From contig NC_065571.1 of the NCBI RefSeq assembly GCF_937616625.2, positions 29,214,201-29,278,200 of the forward strand: a stretch of DNA of 64,000 nt. The letters run 5' to 3'. The DNA comes from Mercurialis annua. Its lineage: Eukaryota > Streptophyta > Magnoliopsida > Malpighiales > Euphorbiaceae. A program made the translations under genes and the position numbers. Below the pieces are notes generated by a model, which saw only the letters and a list, made by a program, of their open reading frames with translations, did no database searches and was not told where the DNA came from. Positions within the stretch are counted from its first letter, which is position 1. Every line of letters starts with the position of its first letter. Of this stretch, positions 11,401 through 22,948 are shown one piece after another.

Positions 11401-12015
11401 TGTGTTTTCAATCATGTCTTTCATGCTTTCTACGGCATACTATATGCTGGGTCTGCGCACAATTATACTTCCAAACGAAAGCTCAAAGCTTTATTTCTTT
11501 TGTAAACACCATAAGTCAACTCAGATCGGAACTTCTATGATATTTTAACTTTTCTTTATTTGGCTTTTTATCAATCTTATTGGTGTATTTTATCCTTGTT
11601 CTCTATCTTCCTATCACATACTATCAAGCTATGTTGAGGGCATAGCTTAGGTTATTCAGGCATATTTGACATTTTCTAGAGTATGTCGAACTCTTTTAAT
11701 GTATGTTCGATGTGTGTTCAATGTATGTTCTCTATGTTTTGTGTTCCCTTCCTAAAGGAATATCTTAGGTTATGCACCTAGGTTCTTATTCTTCCTAGTG
11801 CATCGTCTATTCGATAACGATCTATCTCTGATACGATACGTCTATACCATAATGGCTTGCCTTATTGGCCAAACCATAGCTACTATAAGAAATGTGATAG
11901 CACAAAGCATATGCATCGTACTTGGGGGTGCTTGACTAGATTCGCCCCGTTCACGAATAACTATTCCTGATCGGCGACCTTTGATTCGCTTCGGGCTATT
12001 TCTGGTATACGGGAG
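11401..12015. other. Unrecognised sequence between two transposons
   Basis: Less AT-rich than the left arm. It contains repeated TATGTTCGATGTGTGTTC-like words near 11,700 but no ORF or domain I recognise. It is the target DNA, or older repeat, into which element B inserted. Confidence 0.35.
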
Positions 12016-14417
12016 TGTGAGCGGAGCGGGGGCCGCTCGCCCAAGGCGTATGGCTGACTTCGCGATCTGGAAATGGTTTGAAATATGGAGTCGCCACCTA
12101 ATTCAACTAGGAAATCCCTTTTAATCGACTGGATAGCCTTACTCGCCTCCGGTAATACTATCGTGCATCGGACCAAAGATAAGGGTTCGTGGACCTCCCC
12201 GAGTCTCATGTGCTTGGCTTATCTGTTACCGGCTTTATTTTTTGGACATATTCGTTGTATATCTCATCTCAACAGTATATGCAGTTCACATGATATGAAA
12301 GCTGTAAATAAACAGTGATGAAAGCAGTAAACACGTTTGACGCGCATATGACTCGATCTGGACTGGCATTTAAGGCAAGTAGCAGGTACTCCTAAGCATA
12401 CATCTAACCTTAGAGGTTTCTAGCAAATAGTCATAAGTCTGGCTGGTCTGGATTGATTACATGCACAAAGCCTAAAACCGGATGTATAAGCGTGATTTGA
12501 TTGATTTTATTAGGTGAGTCTTGAAAAACCTATATAACCGTTACTACTTTTTCGTATTAGTCCTACGATGTCTAAGTGATGGGCTGGATTTGCATTAATG
12601 GTTCAATTTTAGGTGATTAGTCCTTTGACTGGTTACTATTGGATTTGGATGCTTTTGGAAAGCAGTAAACAGTATCAGCATGCTCAAGGGCAGTTCGGTA
12701 TACATACAAGGTTAGATATACTTTTAAACCTCGTTGACTTTGAGTGCCTGACACTCGTGCGGGTTTTGACCATCGGTCTGGTCAGAATTGGCTTTCGATC
12801 AGATCACGAGAGTTGTGCGTCTCGTCAATCAAGTTCTATTGGTTTGATCCGGAGTCGATTCCGAGTTTGGGTTAGCCCAGAATCGGCTCTGGAAGTTGGT
12901 GGTTTATTGGGCCTCAGGCTCGTGGGCCCGGTTTATACACTATGTTACATATTTGGACTTCTCAATCCATTTTATATTGGGTCTGGCCCGATATATTACA
13001 AAATATTTAACTACATTAAATTTTCTACGTCAGGGTTCAAACTGGGACTGATTTGGAGTCCAGATGGGCCTAGAAATGCGTTTTGAAGATCAGATCGATG
13101 TCTGGAAGATCTAGGAAGCAAGTCTGGGAGCTGCGAGAGGAAGAACACGGTGCCGGTTCATAGTGCCTGTGCCGGCAATTTAAGGCGGCGCCGCCGCTGG
13201 TTTATTGCGGCGGCGCAGTCAGTTGCAGCGGCGGCGGCAGTTCTTCGACAACAGTTCTGGGATTTTTGTTTTGCTTCGTTCTCACTCGTTTTAGCTCCGC
13301 ATAAAATCGAACAAGGAATCCAAAAAAACACATAATCGAAGTGTTTTAAGCTCATCTAAACGAATTTATTTTGCTAGGCAGCAACTATTTTTAGGGTTTA
13401 TTCATAGCAAAAATTACACAAAAACACCTAGAAACATCCATTCTAAGGTACTTAATCTATTGTTTTCTGATTCTGAGCATTAGAAACAGCTAATTATAGT
13501 AATTAACATGCTTTTTCATAAAATTTTATGGCGATTGGTAATTTAATAATTAAGCTATTCATGGCAATTCTATAACTAAAATTAACACACAAGCTAGCAA
13601 TACATCCTAAAACATGCAATTACTGCAATTGTGATATTTTATGATATGTCAAATAAAAGGAATTATGATAGAGGGTCCTCAAAAATACCGTTCTTAGTCC
13701 TTGGCTGGCGAAATGGATGCAGAATCCAGCTTCGAATCTGTGCAGGGCTTGCGTTCTTGGAGAATCATTACGTGTTTAGTGTTTTCAGGACTGGATTTAA
13801 TATGTGTGTATGTGAGGTGGCCGAATTTTCTGTCTGTCTGTCTAGGGTTTCTGTGCCACTTGGTATGATTTCTAGGGTTTGTGTGCCACCTTCAGCTACG
13901 CTGGCTTAAGGCTGTATTTATAGGGATTAGGGGTGACCTAGGGTTTGGTTAGAGTCTTCTAGGGTTTAAACTGTTAAGTGATAAGCCATTAGGTATTAAG
14001 ATTAGCTTTAAACTCTATTTAATTAATTAAATTCGGATTTTGACTTGCTAGCTAAGTAAAAAGGTGCTAAAAGTCTATTTTAGTGCCTGGAAGTGCTAAA
14101 AAAGGCTACTAAGGTCCTATGGGTTTGGTTAAGGTCAATTTCAGTCCGTCAAACTTGCAAATTAGCCCATAAACTTCTAAGATATGGCAATTATTCCAAT
14201 TTCTAGACTTAGATTACAATCTCTTTGGATTTTTATGGGCTATACACGCCAAATTACGTTTTGATCCTCCAAGTTTACAACTGTGCACATATTACGCCTG
14301 CTTAGATTCCAGCAAGCAAATCAAAAGCTCGTCACCCGGACAGATTTCTCTGGAAATCATCATTGGATGCTTCAGTTCCTTATCACTTTTTACCTATCCG
14401 AAAAATAGGTGTCTACA
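12016..14417 (-). repeat. Element B 3' LTR (complete, 2.4 kb)
   Basis: Runs from TGTGAGCGGAGCGGG to AGGTGTCTACA on the plus strand. It contains a GC-rich inverted segment near 13,184-13,245 (GGCGGCGCCGCC palindrome) and an imperfect duplication, CTAGGGTTTCTGTGCCAC / CTAGGGTTTGTGTGCCAC, near 13,842 and 13,872. Its first 0.55 kb matches 22,396-22,948 with few differences. Confidence 0.75.
13911..13925 (-). promoter_or_regulatory. Candidate TATA box of element B LTR
   Basis: The minus strand reads CCCTATAAATACAGC. It lies inside the LTR in the direction of element transcription. The equivalent position in the 5' LTR is deleted. Confidence 0.55.
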
Positions 14418-14432
14418 GTTTTCCCCCTCTTT
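14418..14432 (-). promoter_or_regulatory. Polypurine tract of element B
   Basis: The minus strand reads AAAGAGGGGGAAAAC directly before the LTR start TGTAGACACC. This primes plus-strand DNA synthesis in LTR retrotransposons and sets the element's orientation. Confidence 0.65.
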
Positions 14433-15000
14433 AACGAGAATTGATGAAGTAGGTCAATTTTTGTTAAAGAAGAGACTTGCTATTAGACAAGCGACAAGGA
14501 TACTGCCCACCGTTAGAGGCTCTCGCTCGCCTGGTGGTGTGGTAATGCCCTAGCCTGAGCATTACCCGCTGTGGTTCATGACTCTGGCCTCATGCACCTC
14601 TGGTTCTGGCCTACTCCGCATCTGGCTGAGAGTGGTTTTCTCAGCTGCCGTTGAGTCCGGGTTGCCTGAGTGCATGCTCCGTGGAATGGAGCTATAAACT
14701 CTCAGTCGTCTCGAGGCTTTCTTATAGACAGACAGGATCCCTTGGCCGTCCCAAAGGCCACCTATATTGCATAGGTGTCTGGATTTTCCGTTAATTATTC
14801 CACGCTTAACGGATGCTGGTGTCTTTCTACTAGGCTTTGGTGTCTTTCTACCGTATTCTGACGTTTTTCATCAGGCTTTATATCATGTTTCGATGTTTAT
14901 CTACCGTGTTTTAGCGTCTTTATGCCATCTGGGAGTCTGGCTCTTTTGGATCCCGTCTTCTAGGTAACTCTCCCGGTTTGTTCTGAAGGCTCTGGGTCTT
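14433..15000. other. Element B interior next to the 3' LTR
   Basis: Moderately GC-rich, pyrimidine-rich on the plus strand. No coding domain recognised. It leads into the minisatellites. Confidence 0.4.
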
Positions 15001-15145
15001 CTCTGTAGGCTCCGGGTGGTCTTGTCTGAAGGCTTTGGGTCTCGTCTGAAGGCTCTGGGTCTTGTCTGAAGGCTCTGGGTCTTGTCTGAAGGCTTTGGGT
15101 CTTATCTGAAGACTCTGGGTCTTATCTAAAGGCTCTGGGTCTTGC
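15001..15145 (+). repeat. 20-bp minisatellite
   Basis: Unit GGCTCTGGGTCTTGTCTGAA, with starts 20 bp apart (for example 15,051, 15,071 and 15,091). About seven imperfect copies. Confidence 0.85.
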
Positions 15146-15149
15146 TCTG

Positions 15150-15440
15150 TCGTTTTGGGCTGTCTGTTTTCAGGAATGTCTGCATCTCTGTTTATTCGTC
15201 TTTTGGTATGTCTGCATCTCTGTCTGTTCGTTTTCTGGTATGTCTGTACTTTTCTGACTTTTCATCCTCTGGGGTGTCTGTATTTTTCTGGCTGTTCCGT
15301 CTTCTTTAGGTGCATCTATTTTTCAAGCTATTCATCCTCTAGGATGTCTGTATCTGTTCCGTCTTTTGGGGTGTCTGTATTTTTCTGGCTGTTCCTCCTC
15401 TAGGGTGTTTGTATTTTTCTGGTTGTTCTGTCTTCTGACC
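15150..15440 (+). repeat. Degenerate TGTCTGTATTTTTCTGG repeat
   Basis: TGTCTGTA(T/C)TTTTCTGGCTG-like words recur with TCTTCTGG/TCCTCTAGGGTGTCT between them. Spacing is irregular, about 40-70 bp. The ORF spanning it is a by-product of the repeat. Confidence 0.6.
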
Positions 15441-15594
15441 TTGCATCCTTAGAGGTATCTTTCTGCCATATCCACAAATGATGTAATTTTTTCGTCTTTT
15501 AGTGGCTTGTGCCTTTTAAGAGAGCCATCCTTTCATTTCCCATTTTGCATTCTTTTTCTTCTTTCCCTGTTCTCTGAATTTGAGCACTTGAGCT

Positions 15595-18210
15595 ATGGCA
15601 CCACCCTGGACTTTTAGGGAACCGTGCACTGATCTTAACCGCCAGGCTGACCGGCATTCTGTTCTACTGGAGGCGGATGAAGAGGTTCCGATATTGTTGC
15701 ATCTAGAGGGGCACTTGTGTGCCAAAGCTCATCGCGAGGTGCATTTTTCATCATTTTTGGCTTGTAGATAGACCTTTTGTTGTCTGTATGTTTGAAATAT
15801 ATCCGTAATATTGTCGAAACTTCGTCGAAAGTGGGCCCAGTCCCCAAAAAATTTGTCCTGGAGAGGGGGAGAAGTGGCGGCAGCGTCAGGTTATAGTGGC
15901 ACCGCCGCCACTATACATTGGCGATGTCGCCAGGATAAGCTGGCGGCGCCGCCAGTGACACTGGCGCCTTGACGATTCCGTACGTCATCATTTTTGTCTG
16001 GCGCCTTGACGATTCTTTATGATTACGACTCTGTTTTGATCTTTTTGTGCTTTAAGGAGCGAGACGTATTCCGTACGTCAGGGAACGTTGTGGATGCGCG
16101 TATATAGTATGACGCTTTGCCTGCTTCTGTTTGTTCCCGGGTAGATGCTACGGGTTTTGGCCGTCTTGCTGGTGGTTTGTTTACTGCGACGAGGATCTAT
16201 GACAGCGTTTCTCTGCGTGCACTGATGGAGCGGTGGATGGATACTACCCACACTTTTCATTTACCGGTTGGGGAACTGACATTGACTCCTTTACTGGATT
16301 TCTTTTGGAGGTGCGCCTGTGCTTTTTGACAGCTGTTTGGGATTTTATCCTCAGAATGATGCGTACATCTTCGAGATGCTGGGTTTTGTTCCGGAGATGA
16401 AGGGTCGCAGCATTCGGCATCCTGAGTTGTATGCTCGTTACAAGGAGAGCTTTCCCCGGACTCGCGACGAGGTAGATCTGATTGCTAGGGCTTTTCTTTG
16501 TTATTTGTTGGGGTCTAATCTTTTCTGTAGTTCAGGTGCGACTCTGCCACTCTGTGTTTTTCCAGCCTTAGAGGACTTAGACGTGGTTAGTTTGTATGAC
16601 TGGGGATCTGTTGCCTTGGCCTATCTTTACACCAGTATGGACCGAGTGGTTCGTGGGGGATCCCGTCTTTCTGGGATGTGGCCTACTGTACATGTCAGTT
16701 TTTTATTACTTTTAACTGCATCGTGCTTTTGATTTTGTTATCTCAGCTGGTGTTATTCTGTTTTTCAAATCTGGGCCATCCAGATGGGCCTTCTGACTGG
16801 CTTTGGTGTTCTTCCGAGGTTAGGGTACCCTATGATGAGATTCTAGGACTTTTTCAGTACCTTGACGCAGAGCCAGGGAGCTGAGTGCAAAGGCCGGCTG
16901 AACGAGCTGGCATGGACTAATGTGAGTATCGAACTCTATTTTTGAACTACTTTGGGTATCTTTTGCAGTGCTGACCACCGTTCTACTGATTGTAGGTGGA
17001 TGCTTCCTGGAACACTCCTCCCGGAGTTCGTTGGCCTCGGTCGGTACATGGTGCTGTAGCGAGATCGGGTTTGCGTTATCTGATGCATGTTCCGATTTGT
17101 TGGTCATTGTTTATAGGGGAGCGTGTTCTCCATTGGTGGTGTGGCCAACATGTTCGTATGATCCTGGTTGGACCTCCTTCGTCGATGTTGCACGGCAGGG
17201 ACGTGGTATCGCCTGCGCTTCGACTGGACCTGAGGGGCTACCCCGCTACTGATTTGGTATTTGTTCCTTAGCTGAGCTATCTGGATGTTTTCGCGAGGCA
17301 TCGTCTTTTGGGGAGGCTTCCGTTGGACGAAGTACCCGTTGTTCAGGTTCAGCAGGCAGCTGTAGGGCCACAGGTATGTGTCATTCTTCTGGTTTTTCTG
17401 TTTATGAGTTTTTCCTTCTTCTTGAGTTCTCCTTTCGGTATTCTCTCAGGGAGGTGCTAGACATGGGTCTCGTTCTGTCCGCGCTAGGGTAGGCGGTTCG
17501 GGGTCTCCTAGTCGGGTCCCATCTGGTAGGCGAGCTGGTGCTGGTGACATAGTCTCTGGTTCTTTGAGTCAGATGCAGGAGAGATATGCACGTTACAGCG
17601 GCGTGCGTGGGCCTGTGCAGGACTCTGTTCCTTTATGTTACATGACACATTCTTTTGCTCCTGCTGACTGTACCCACGTGAGTATTTCCCTTTTTTGTTC
17701 TTTTGTTCGGAGGGTATGTTTTCCCTGTTAGACTGAGTGTCTTCTGACGGTTTTTAGGTGCCGGTGTGTGACGTGGCTCAGTTGGCCGATGCTGCTTACT
17801 ACTGGCGTAATCGCTTGTGCACTATTTCTGCACAGATGAGGGTAAAAACAAATATGCAATATTTCTATCCTATATTTATGCATGTATGCAATCCTATACC
17901 TCTGACTGTTCTCTGGTTTCTTCTGTAGTTGCGCATTGATGATCTGGAGGAGCAGGTGTGTTTGACAGGGCTGGGTCCGGCTAACAGTGACATCCCTCTT
18001 GGGTTCCCTGGCGGCGGAGGTGGACTTCGTGCTGGTGATCGTGGGCGTGGAGCCCATGGTAGGTGAGGATCTGACGTCGGTGGCGGTCGTAGAGAATTCG
18101 CTTTGTCTTCTAGTGGCGAGCAGTCTGGGCGTCGTTCTGGTGACTCGCTTTCTGGGAGCCGTTACGGAGTCTCAGAGACCTTAGAGCAGGATTTAGACTC
18201 TGATAGTTAG
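15595..18210 (+). pseudogene. Plant mobile domain (PMD) gene, antisense in element B
   Basis: Seven exons can be drawn: 15595-15738, 16057-16693, 16747-16921, 16996-17373, 17450-17677, 17758-17841 and 17929-18210. All have GT/AG borders, and most introns are in phase 0. PMD hallmarks are present: ALMERWMDTTHTFHLPVGEL, then ELYARYKESFPRTRDEVDL, then LIARAFLCYLLGSNLF, YDWGSVALAYLYTSMDR and FIGERVLHWWCGQHVRMI. The C-terminal exons are Ser/Gly/Arg-rich and end acidic (SETLEQDLDSDS). PMD proteins (MAIN/MAIL-like in the host) also occur in plant transposons; their biochemical role is unclear. Lesions: TAG 16105-16107, a frame change with a small deletion near 16,300 (between TLTPLLDF and GGAPVLFDS), a frame change in exon 3 near 16,870, TAG 17269-17271 and TGA 18064-18066. 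It lies opposite to the element's own direction of transcription. Confidence 0.8.
15860..15970. repeat. GC-rich inverted repeats (GGCGGCGCCGCC)
   Basis: The 12-bp palindrome GGCGGCGCCGCC at 15,942-15,953 also occurs in the LTR at 13,184-13,195. Next to it, AGTGGCGGC and GCCGCCACT-type arms can pair. The segment falls in intron 1 of the PMD gene. Confidence 0.6.
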
Positions 18211-18387
18211 GCTTGTTTGTTTGTTTGTTACGTTTTGAACGTTTGCTCTTATTGACGATTGTGTAGTTTGTCACAATATTTTGTACATTCAGCATTCTGA
18301 ATGCTTTATTTTCATAGCTCTGTTTTGTTTGCCATATTTGTGTTGGCCTTTTTTTGGCCTTTCTGTTTTTGCTTCTGGTTTCTAACT

Positions 18388-18780
18388 AATGGGGACCTGA
18401 TACCCCCGTTCCTCTGGCTGGTATGGGACCTGATGCCCCCGGTTCTCTGGCTGGTTGGAGACCTGATGCCCCCGGTTCCTCTGGCTGGTTGGAGACCTGA
18501 TGCCCCCGGTTCTGCTATCGATGCCCCTGTTCCTCTGGCTGGTTGGAGACATGATGCCCCCGGTTCTCTGGCTGGTTGGAGACCCGATGCCCTTGGTTCT
18601 GTTACTGATGCCCCTGTTCCTCTGGCTGGTTGGAGACTTGATGCCCCCGTTTCTCTGCCTGGTTGGAGACTCGATTCCCTTGGTTCTATTACTGATGGAG
18701 ACCTGATGCCCTCGTTCCTCTGACTGGTTGGAGACCTGATGCCCCCGGTTCTTTGCCTGGTGGAGACCTGATGTCCCCCG
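18388..18780 (+). repeat. About 33-bp minisatellite
   Basis: Unit GACCTGATGCCCCCGGTTCT followed by CTGGCTGGTTGGA, about ten imperfect copies, some with inserts such as TATTACTGATG. The long proline-rich ORFs here only reflect the repeat. Confidence 0.85.
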
Positions 18781-20659
18781 GTGTTTCTGAGCTTGGTGTC
18801 CGTAGTTTCGGGGCGATGTAAGGCCGGCGTCTGTGGTTTCTGGCTGATAGGAACCTTAAATCTCCCAAATCTCCGGATGAGGAATTCTCTTGTTCCTTTT
18901 GCGTGGTTGGGGAAGTATTCTGCTTCTCAATTGGAGGATTTTGATGCCCCCTGCTATCAGATTTTCGTCTCTGGGTAGCGGAGGCATGTCGCCTGTTGTG
19001 TAATTCATCTGGAGGTAGAGGCTTGTCGTTCGGTTATCCTTGCGGCTCTAGAGTTTTCTGGTGAATTTGCGACACTCCAGTACCAATGGATGTACTGCAG
19101 CCAATCCCTCATCCAGTTTCTGAGCAAAGACCAATCAAGGAAGTCTTTTTCCCTCTCGGTTGACGGTACCGGCCTCGAGGCTGTCGTTTCTGGAGCGTAT
19201 TCCTGCAGATGGCGGTCTGACGGTTGCTGCTTCTTGAGTTTCTAGAGCTGATTCCTGAAGGTAGTGATCTGACGGTTGCTGCTTCTTGAGCCCAATTTTG
19301 CAAAAAATTGTCGTATTTTCTGCTTTCTTGTGCTTCTTGAGCCCAATTTTACGAAAATTGGCCCTATTTTCTTCTGTCTTGTAGAATGGGTTCTGATTCC
19401 TACGTCGTACTTTTTGTTGCCCCCTCATCGGAGCGTTTAGTTTTTGTTTCAGGGAAACTGAATGTTTTGATGAATGATCTGGCCTTCACTTTGTTCATTC
19501 TGGACTTCGTAGTCTGGCTTCGAACGGAACGATCCATAGTTCCTATGACAATTTATGTGCGTTCACAGTGTTATTCAGGAAGAGATGTATAAAAATTTTG
19601 AATTTCAAATTTTAACATAAAGGTTTTGTTCTATTGTCTCAAAAATCTATGCTTTTAGATTTATGGTCATTTGCCTGTCCTTTCTGAGAATATGTGCTGG
19701 TCAATAAGCAATCTGTATGTTTGATAGAAGATCTGGATTACCGGCTCATTCAACGTCTGGTACATTACTTGAGATATTTTCTGTTTCAAGCGGTCATACC
19801 CCTGTCATCAATTTAGTCCTTTCGTAATTCAACGATTGACTATTTTTCCTCTCTCTTGCAATAATCCCTAGGAGGATTTTTATATTTGTTTGGCGCTCGG
19901 GTGCTTTACACCATTGGTAGGAAAAATTATTTTCTCTTTTTTTTTATATTTGATTTTGATTTTGAATTTGAATTTAAATTTGATTTCGAGAGCCGCCTTT
20001 TTCTTTTGCCCTGTTTTTTGGCCAAGAGGTTCTTGTGGATTCTCTTTTGGCAGGCTATTACTCCCTCACCTCTCAAGGGTAGAACCTACTGAAACAGAAT
20101 TATCTCTAGACTTCAATTTTATCGTTTCCCTGTATCGGATATTGAATGTGCTGGTTTAATCACAATTCGATGTTATCACTCATGCACGTATGGTGATTGA
20201 AGAGAATATTCTTATTGATCGAGACATCACATAAATGCATATGATAGATTTCACTATTGACACTGAAACTTGAATGCATTAAATAAAATTATTCGAAAAT
20301 ATTCAAATGCGGAAAATGAATAAAACTGGAACGATAAATTGTTTAGAAAAAACAGATCTCCGAGAGCCTGAGACTTGGGGTGGATCCCTGTGCTCGTCTT
20401 CCTGTAGATATCATGGACACCGAGTCTATATCAGGAAAATATGGGGCCAATTTTCCGGGGATGCCTTCCTGGGACATCAGCAGGTCGTCGATGGGCGGTC
20501 CTTGGATGGTGGGGTCTTCTATTACTTTGTCTGGCGTCACCGAGATTTGTTCTATCCCATTCGGTTGCTTTGGGAAGATGAGACCTCCATTGTTTTGTCC
20601 GGTGCAAACCCTTGGTTTTCTATTTAGCTATTCTGGGTTACTAATTTTGGAGTCGTGGA
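18781..20659. other. Element B interior, no gene recognised
   Basis: Contains short direct repeats (TCTGACGGTTGCTGCTTCTT near 19,217 and 19,268; TTCTTGAGCCCAATTTT near 19,285 and 19,336). No RT, integrase, protease or gag motif was found on either strand, although gag-pol would be expected here in an autonomous element. Confidence 0.5.
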
Positions 20660-21055
20660 AGACCCGTTCTAATTTTGTCGGAGGCCGGAAGCCTGTTCTG
20701 ACTTTATAAGAGGCCGAAAGCCCGTTCGGTCTCTGTAGGAGGCCGGAAGCCCGTTCTGACTTTGTATGCGGCCGAAAGCTTGTTCTGATTCTAAAGGAGG
20801 CTAAAAGCCCGTTCTCGTTCTGTAGGAGGCCGAAAGCCCGTTCTGATTCTGTAGGAGGCCGTAAGCCCGTTCTGACTGTGTAGGAGGCCGGAAGCCCGTT
20901 CTGACTCTATAGGAGGCCGGAAGCCCGTTCTGACTCTGTAGGAAGCCGGAAGCCCGTTCTGACTCTGTAGGAGGCCGGAAGCCCGTTCTCGTTTTGTAGG
21001 AGGCCGAAAGCCCGTTCTGACTAAATAGGAGGGCGGAAGCCTGTTCTAACTGTAT
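20660..21055 (+). repeat. 29-bp minisatellite
   Basis: Unit AGGAGGCCGGAAGCCCGTTC plus TGACTCTGT; starts 29 bp apart (for example 20,823 and 20,852). About 13 copies with A/G variants in GGCCGAAAG/GGCCGGAAG. Confidence 0.9.
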
Positions 21056-22378
21056 TCTGGGGTCATGGGAGTCCTAGTAGAAACCTCCTTCTGCTTTGTC
21101 GGCTGTCTGGATTGCTGCTTCTGAAGTCATAGTAGAGCCATATTTCTGGTCCATTAAATGCCTGGATTGCCAATGTTGGGGTCGTGGTAGGGCCGTTCCG
21201 ATTTGTCAGACTGATTTGCTTGACATTCTGGATGTTGACTGGGTACTGGATAGAGCAGTCAGTAGCATGGCTGCAAGATAAGGGGTTAGTGAATGATGCA
21301 TGTTGTTGCATCCACAAGGGGTTAGTATGTGATGTTTTTATGATGCTGGAGGCATGAGATGCATGATATGCAGATTTTTGAGATGCAGGGTTAGTTTTGA
21401 ACACATAGCACGTAGCAAGTTTAGCACATAGAACAGTTTGATATCACATAGACACATTGTTCCTTCCAACCTTATTTCTCCCACACACGCATTCCGGGTG
21501 AGGTTTATTCCTAGGTGGTTTTGTCTGGACCCTCACATCGTAATGCAATAGTCGGCGTTCCTGCAGAAAAGTTCTCTTCTAGCAATCCTAAAACAGATAG
21601 ACATCATTTGTCGATGTAATGACTCTAAATCCCTTTCTGGAAGGAGTTGAAAACATGTAGGGTGGACGAGGAAGTCCGTTTCGAAATTCTGGAATTTGAT
21701 TTAGTCTGGCGGCTGTATCTAGCGAAAGGAGTTTTCACTAGACTTGTTATTGGAGGTTTGATTAACCGAAGGTGTATCACTTAATCAGATTTGGTTCTTT
21801 TAGGTTTGGCATCACTGGAAGTTTTGAAAATCTGGTTTTGAAACTGGAAAATTTGTTAGGCCGGACCTAAGACTGAGATTGAAGTAGTAGTTTTTGAAAC
21901 ATTGGATTTAAAATCATTACATTGACAGTCATGCCTCAAGAATAATCATTACATTGGGTTGATCCTAGAGGGTAGTGTCTAAGATGGAATGCATGTGGGC
22001 TGAGTCATTGGGTTTTGGTAGTAACCGGTTTAAGGCTACCACAGACAAACATACCTTTGATATGTCTACTCAATCACGAGTACAAACGACCGAGGTATTG
22101 GTTGTGAGTGATACTGCTCCGCATAAGACGTTTTGGGCAGTGGAGTGCAAAGTCAGAGCATGAGAGCGGCTATGAGTATCGGGGCTGGATAGGGACTCCT
22201 AGAGAGTAGGTGAGAAGAGAAATTTCTAATGCAATGCAACAGGTGTGAATATGTCTGGAAAATAAAGCCGGTGATCGATAAGGCGCAAACCGTGCGGTTT
22301 AGGTCTATGGAAACCATTTTTGAAAACAATTATGAAAACGTTTTTGTGTATATGTTTTAAAAACAGTTGATTTTAATC
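21056..22378. other. Element B leader-side region, nothing coding
   Basis: Sequence between the minisatellite and the primer site, which would be the 5' leader of the element on the minus strand. Short ORFs show no known domain. Confidence 0.4.
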
Positions 22379-22395
22379 CCTTGTGAAGTCGCCAC
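22379..22395 (-). promoter_or_regulatory. Primer binding site, tRNA-Arg-like
   Basis: The minus strand reads GTGGCGACTTCACAAGG right after the LTR end. It resembles the TGGCGACTC... primer sites known from Ogre/Tat elements, with some mismatches. Confidence 0.6.
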
Positions 22396-22948
22396 TGTGA
22401 GCGGAGCGGGGTTCGGGGGCCGCTCTCCCAAGGCTTATGGCTGACTTCGCGATCTGGAAATGGTTTGAAAAATGGAGTCGCCACCTAGTTCAATTTGGAA
22501 ATGCTTTTTAACCGACTGGATAGCCTTACTTGCCTCCGGTAAGACTATCGTGCATCAGACCAAAGACAAGGGTTCGTGGACCTCCCCGAGTATCATGTGC
22601 TTGGCTTATCTGTTACCGACTTTATTTTCTGGACATATTCATTTTATATCTCATCTCAACAGTATATGCAGTTCACAGGATATGAAAGCTGTAAATAAAC
22701 AGTGATGACAGCAATGAACACGTTTGACGCGCATATGACTCGATCTGGACTGGCATTTGAGGCAAGTAGCAGTACTCCTAAGCATACATCTAACCTTAGA
22801 GGTTTCTAGGAAATAGTTATAAGTCTGGCTGGTCTGGATTGATTACATGCAAAAAGCCTAAAATCGGATGTATAAGCGTGATTTTATTAGGTGAGTCATG
22901 AAAAACCTATACAATCGTTACTACTTTTTCGTATTAGTCCTATGATAC
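22396..22948 (-). repeat. Element B 5' LTR, truncated
   Basis: Matches 12,016-12,570 closely, with a few indels, and stops at CGTATTAGTCCTATGAT. Sequence of element A follows directly. The remaining roughly 1.85 kb, including the TATA box, is missing. Confidence 0.8.

Larger units (their letters stand above)
12016..22948 (-). mobile_element. Element B: Tat/Ogre-like LTR element without gag-pol, 5' LTR truncated
   Basis: Two LTR copies share a long high-identity segment (12,016-12,570 against 22,396-22,948). The left LTR is complete (TG at 12,016, CA at 14,417). A purine-rich tract on the minus strand abuts its inner edge, and a tRNA-Arg-like primer site abuts the right copy, so the element is transcribed leftwards. 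That primer type is known from the Ogre/Tat lineage of Ty3/gypsy. The 8-kb interior shows no gag, protease, RT or integrase on either strand. It carries a plus-strand (antisense) PMD gene and four minisatellites. The right (5') LTR is cut off after 553 bp at the junction with element A, so its promoter is gone and this copy is dead. Lineage placement is inference. Confidence 0.7.

Noticed and set aside
18301..18723. Long proline/leucine-rich ORFs on the plus strand
   Set aside because: They exist only because the 33-bp minisatellite lacks stops in two frames; overlapping frames give equally long ORFs and none resembles a protein family.
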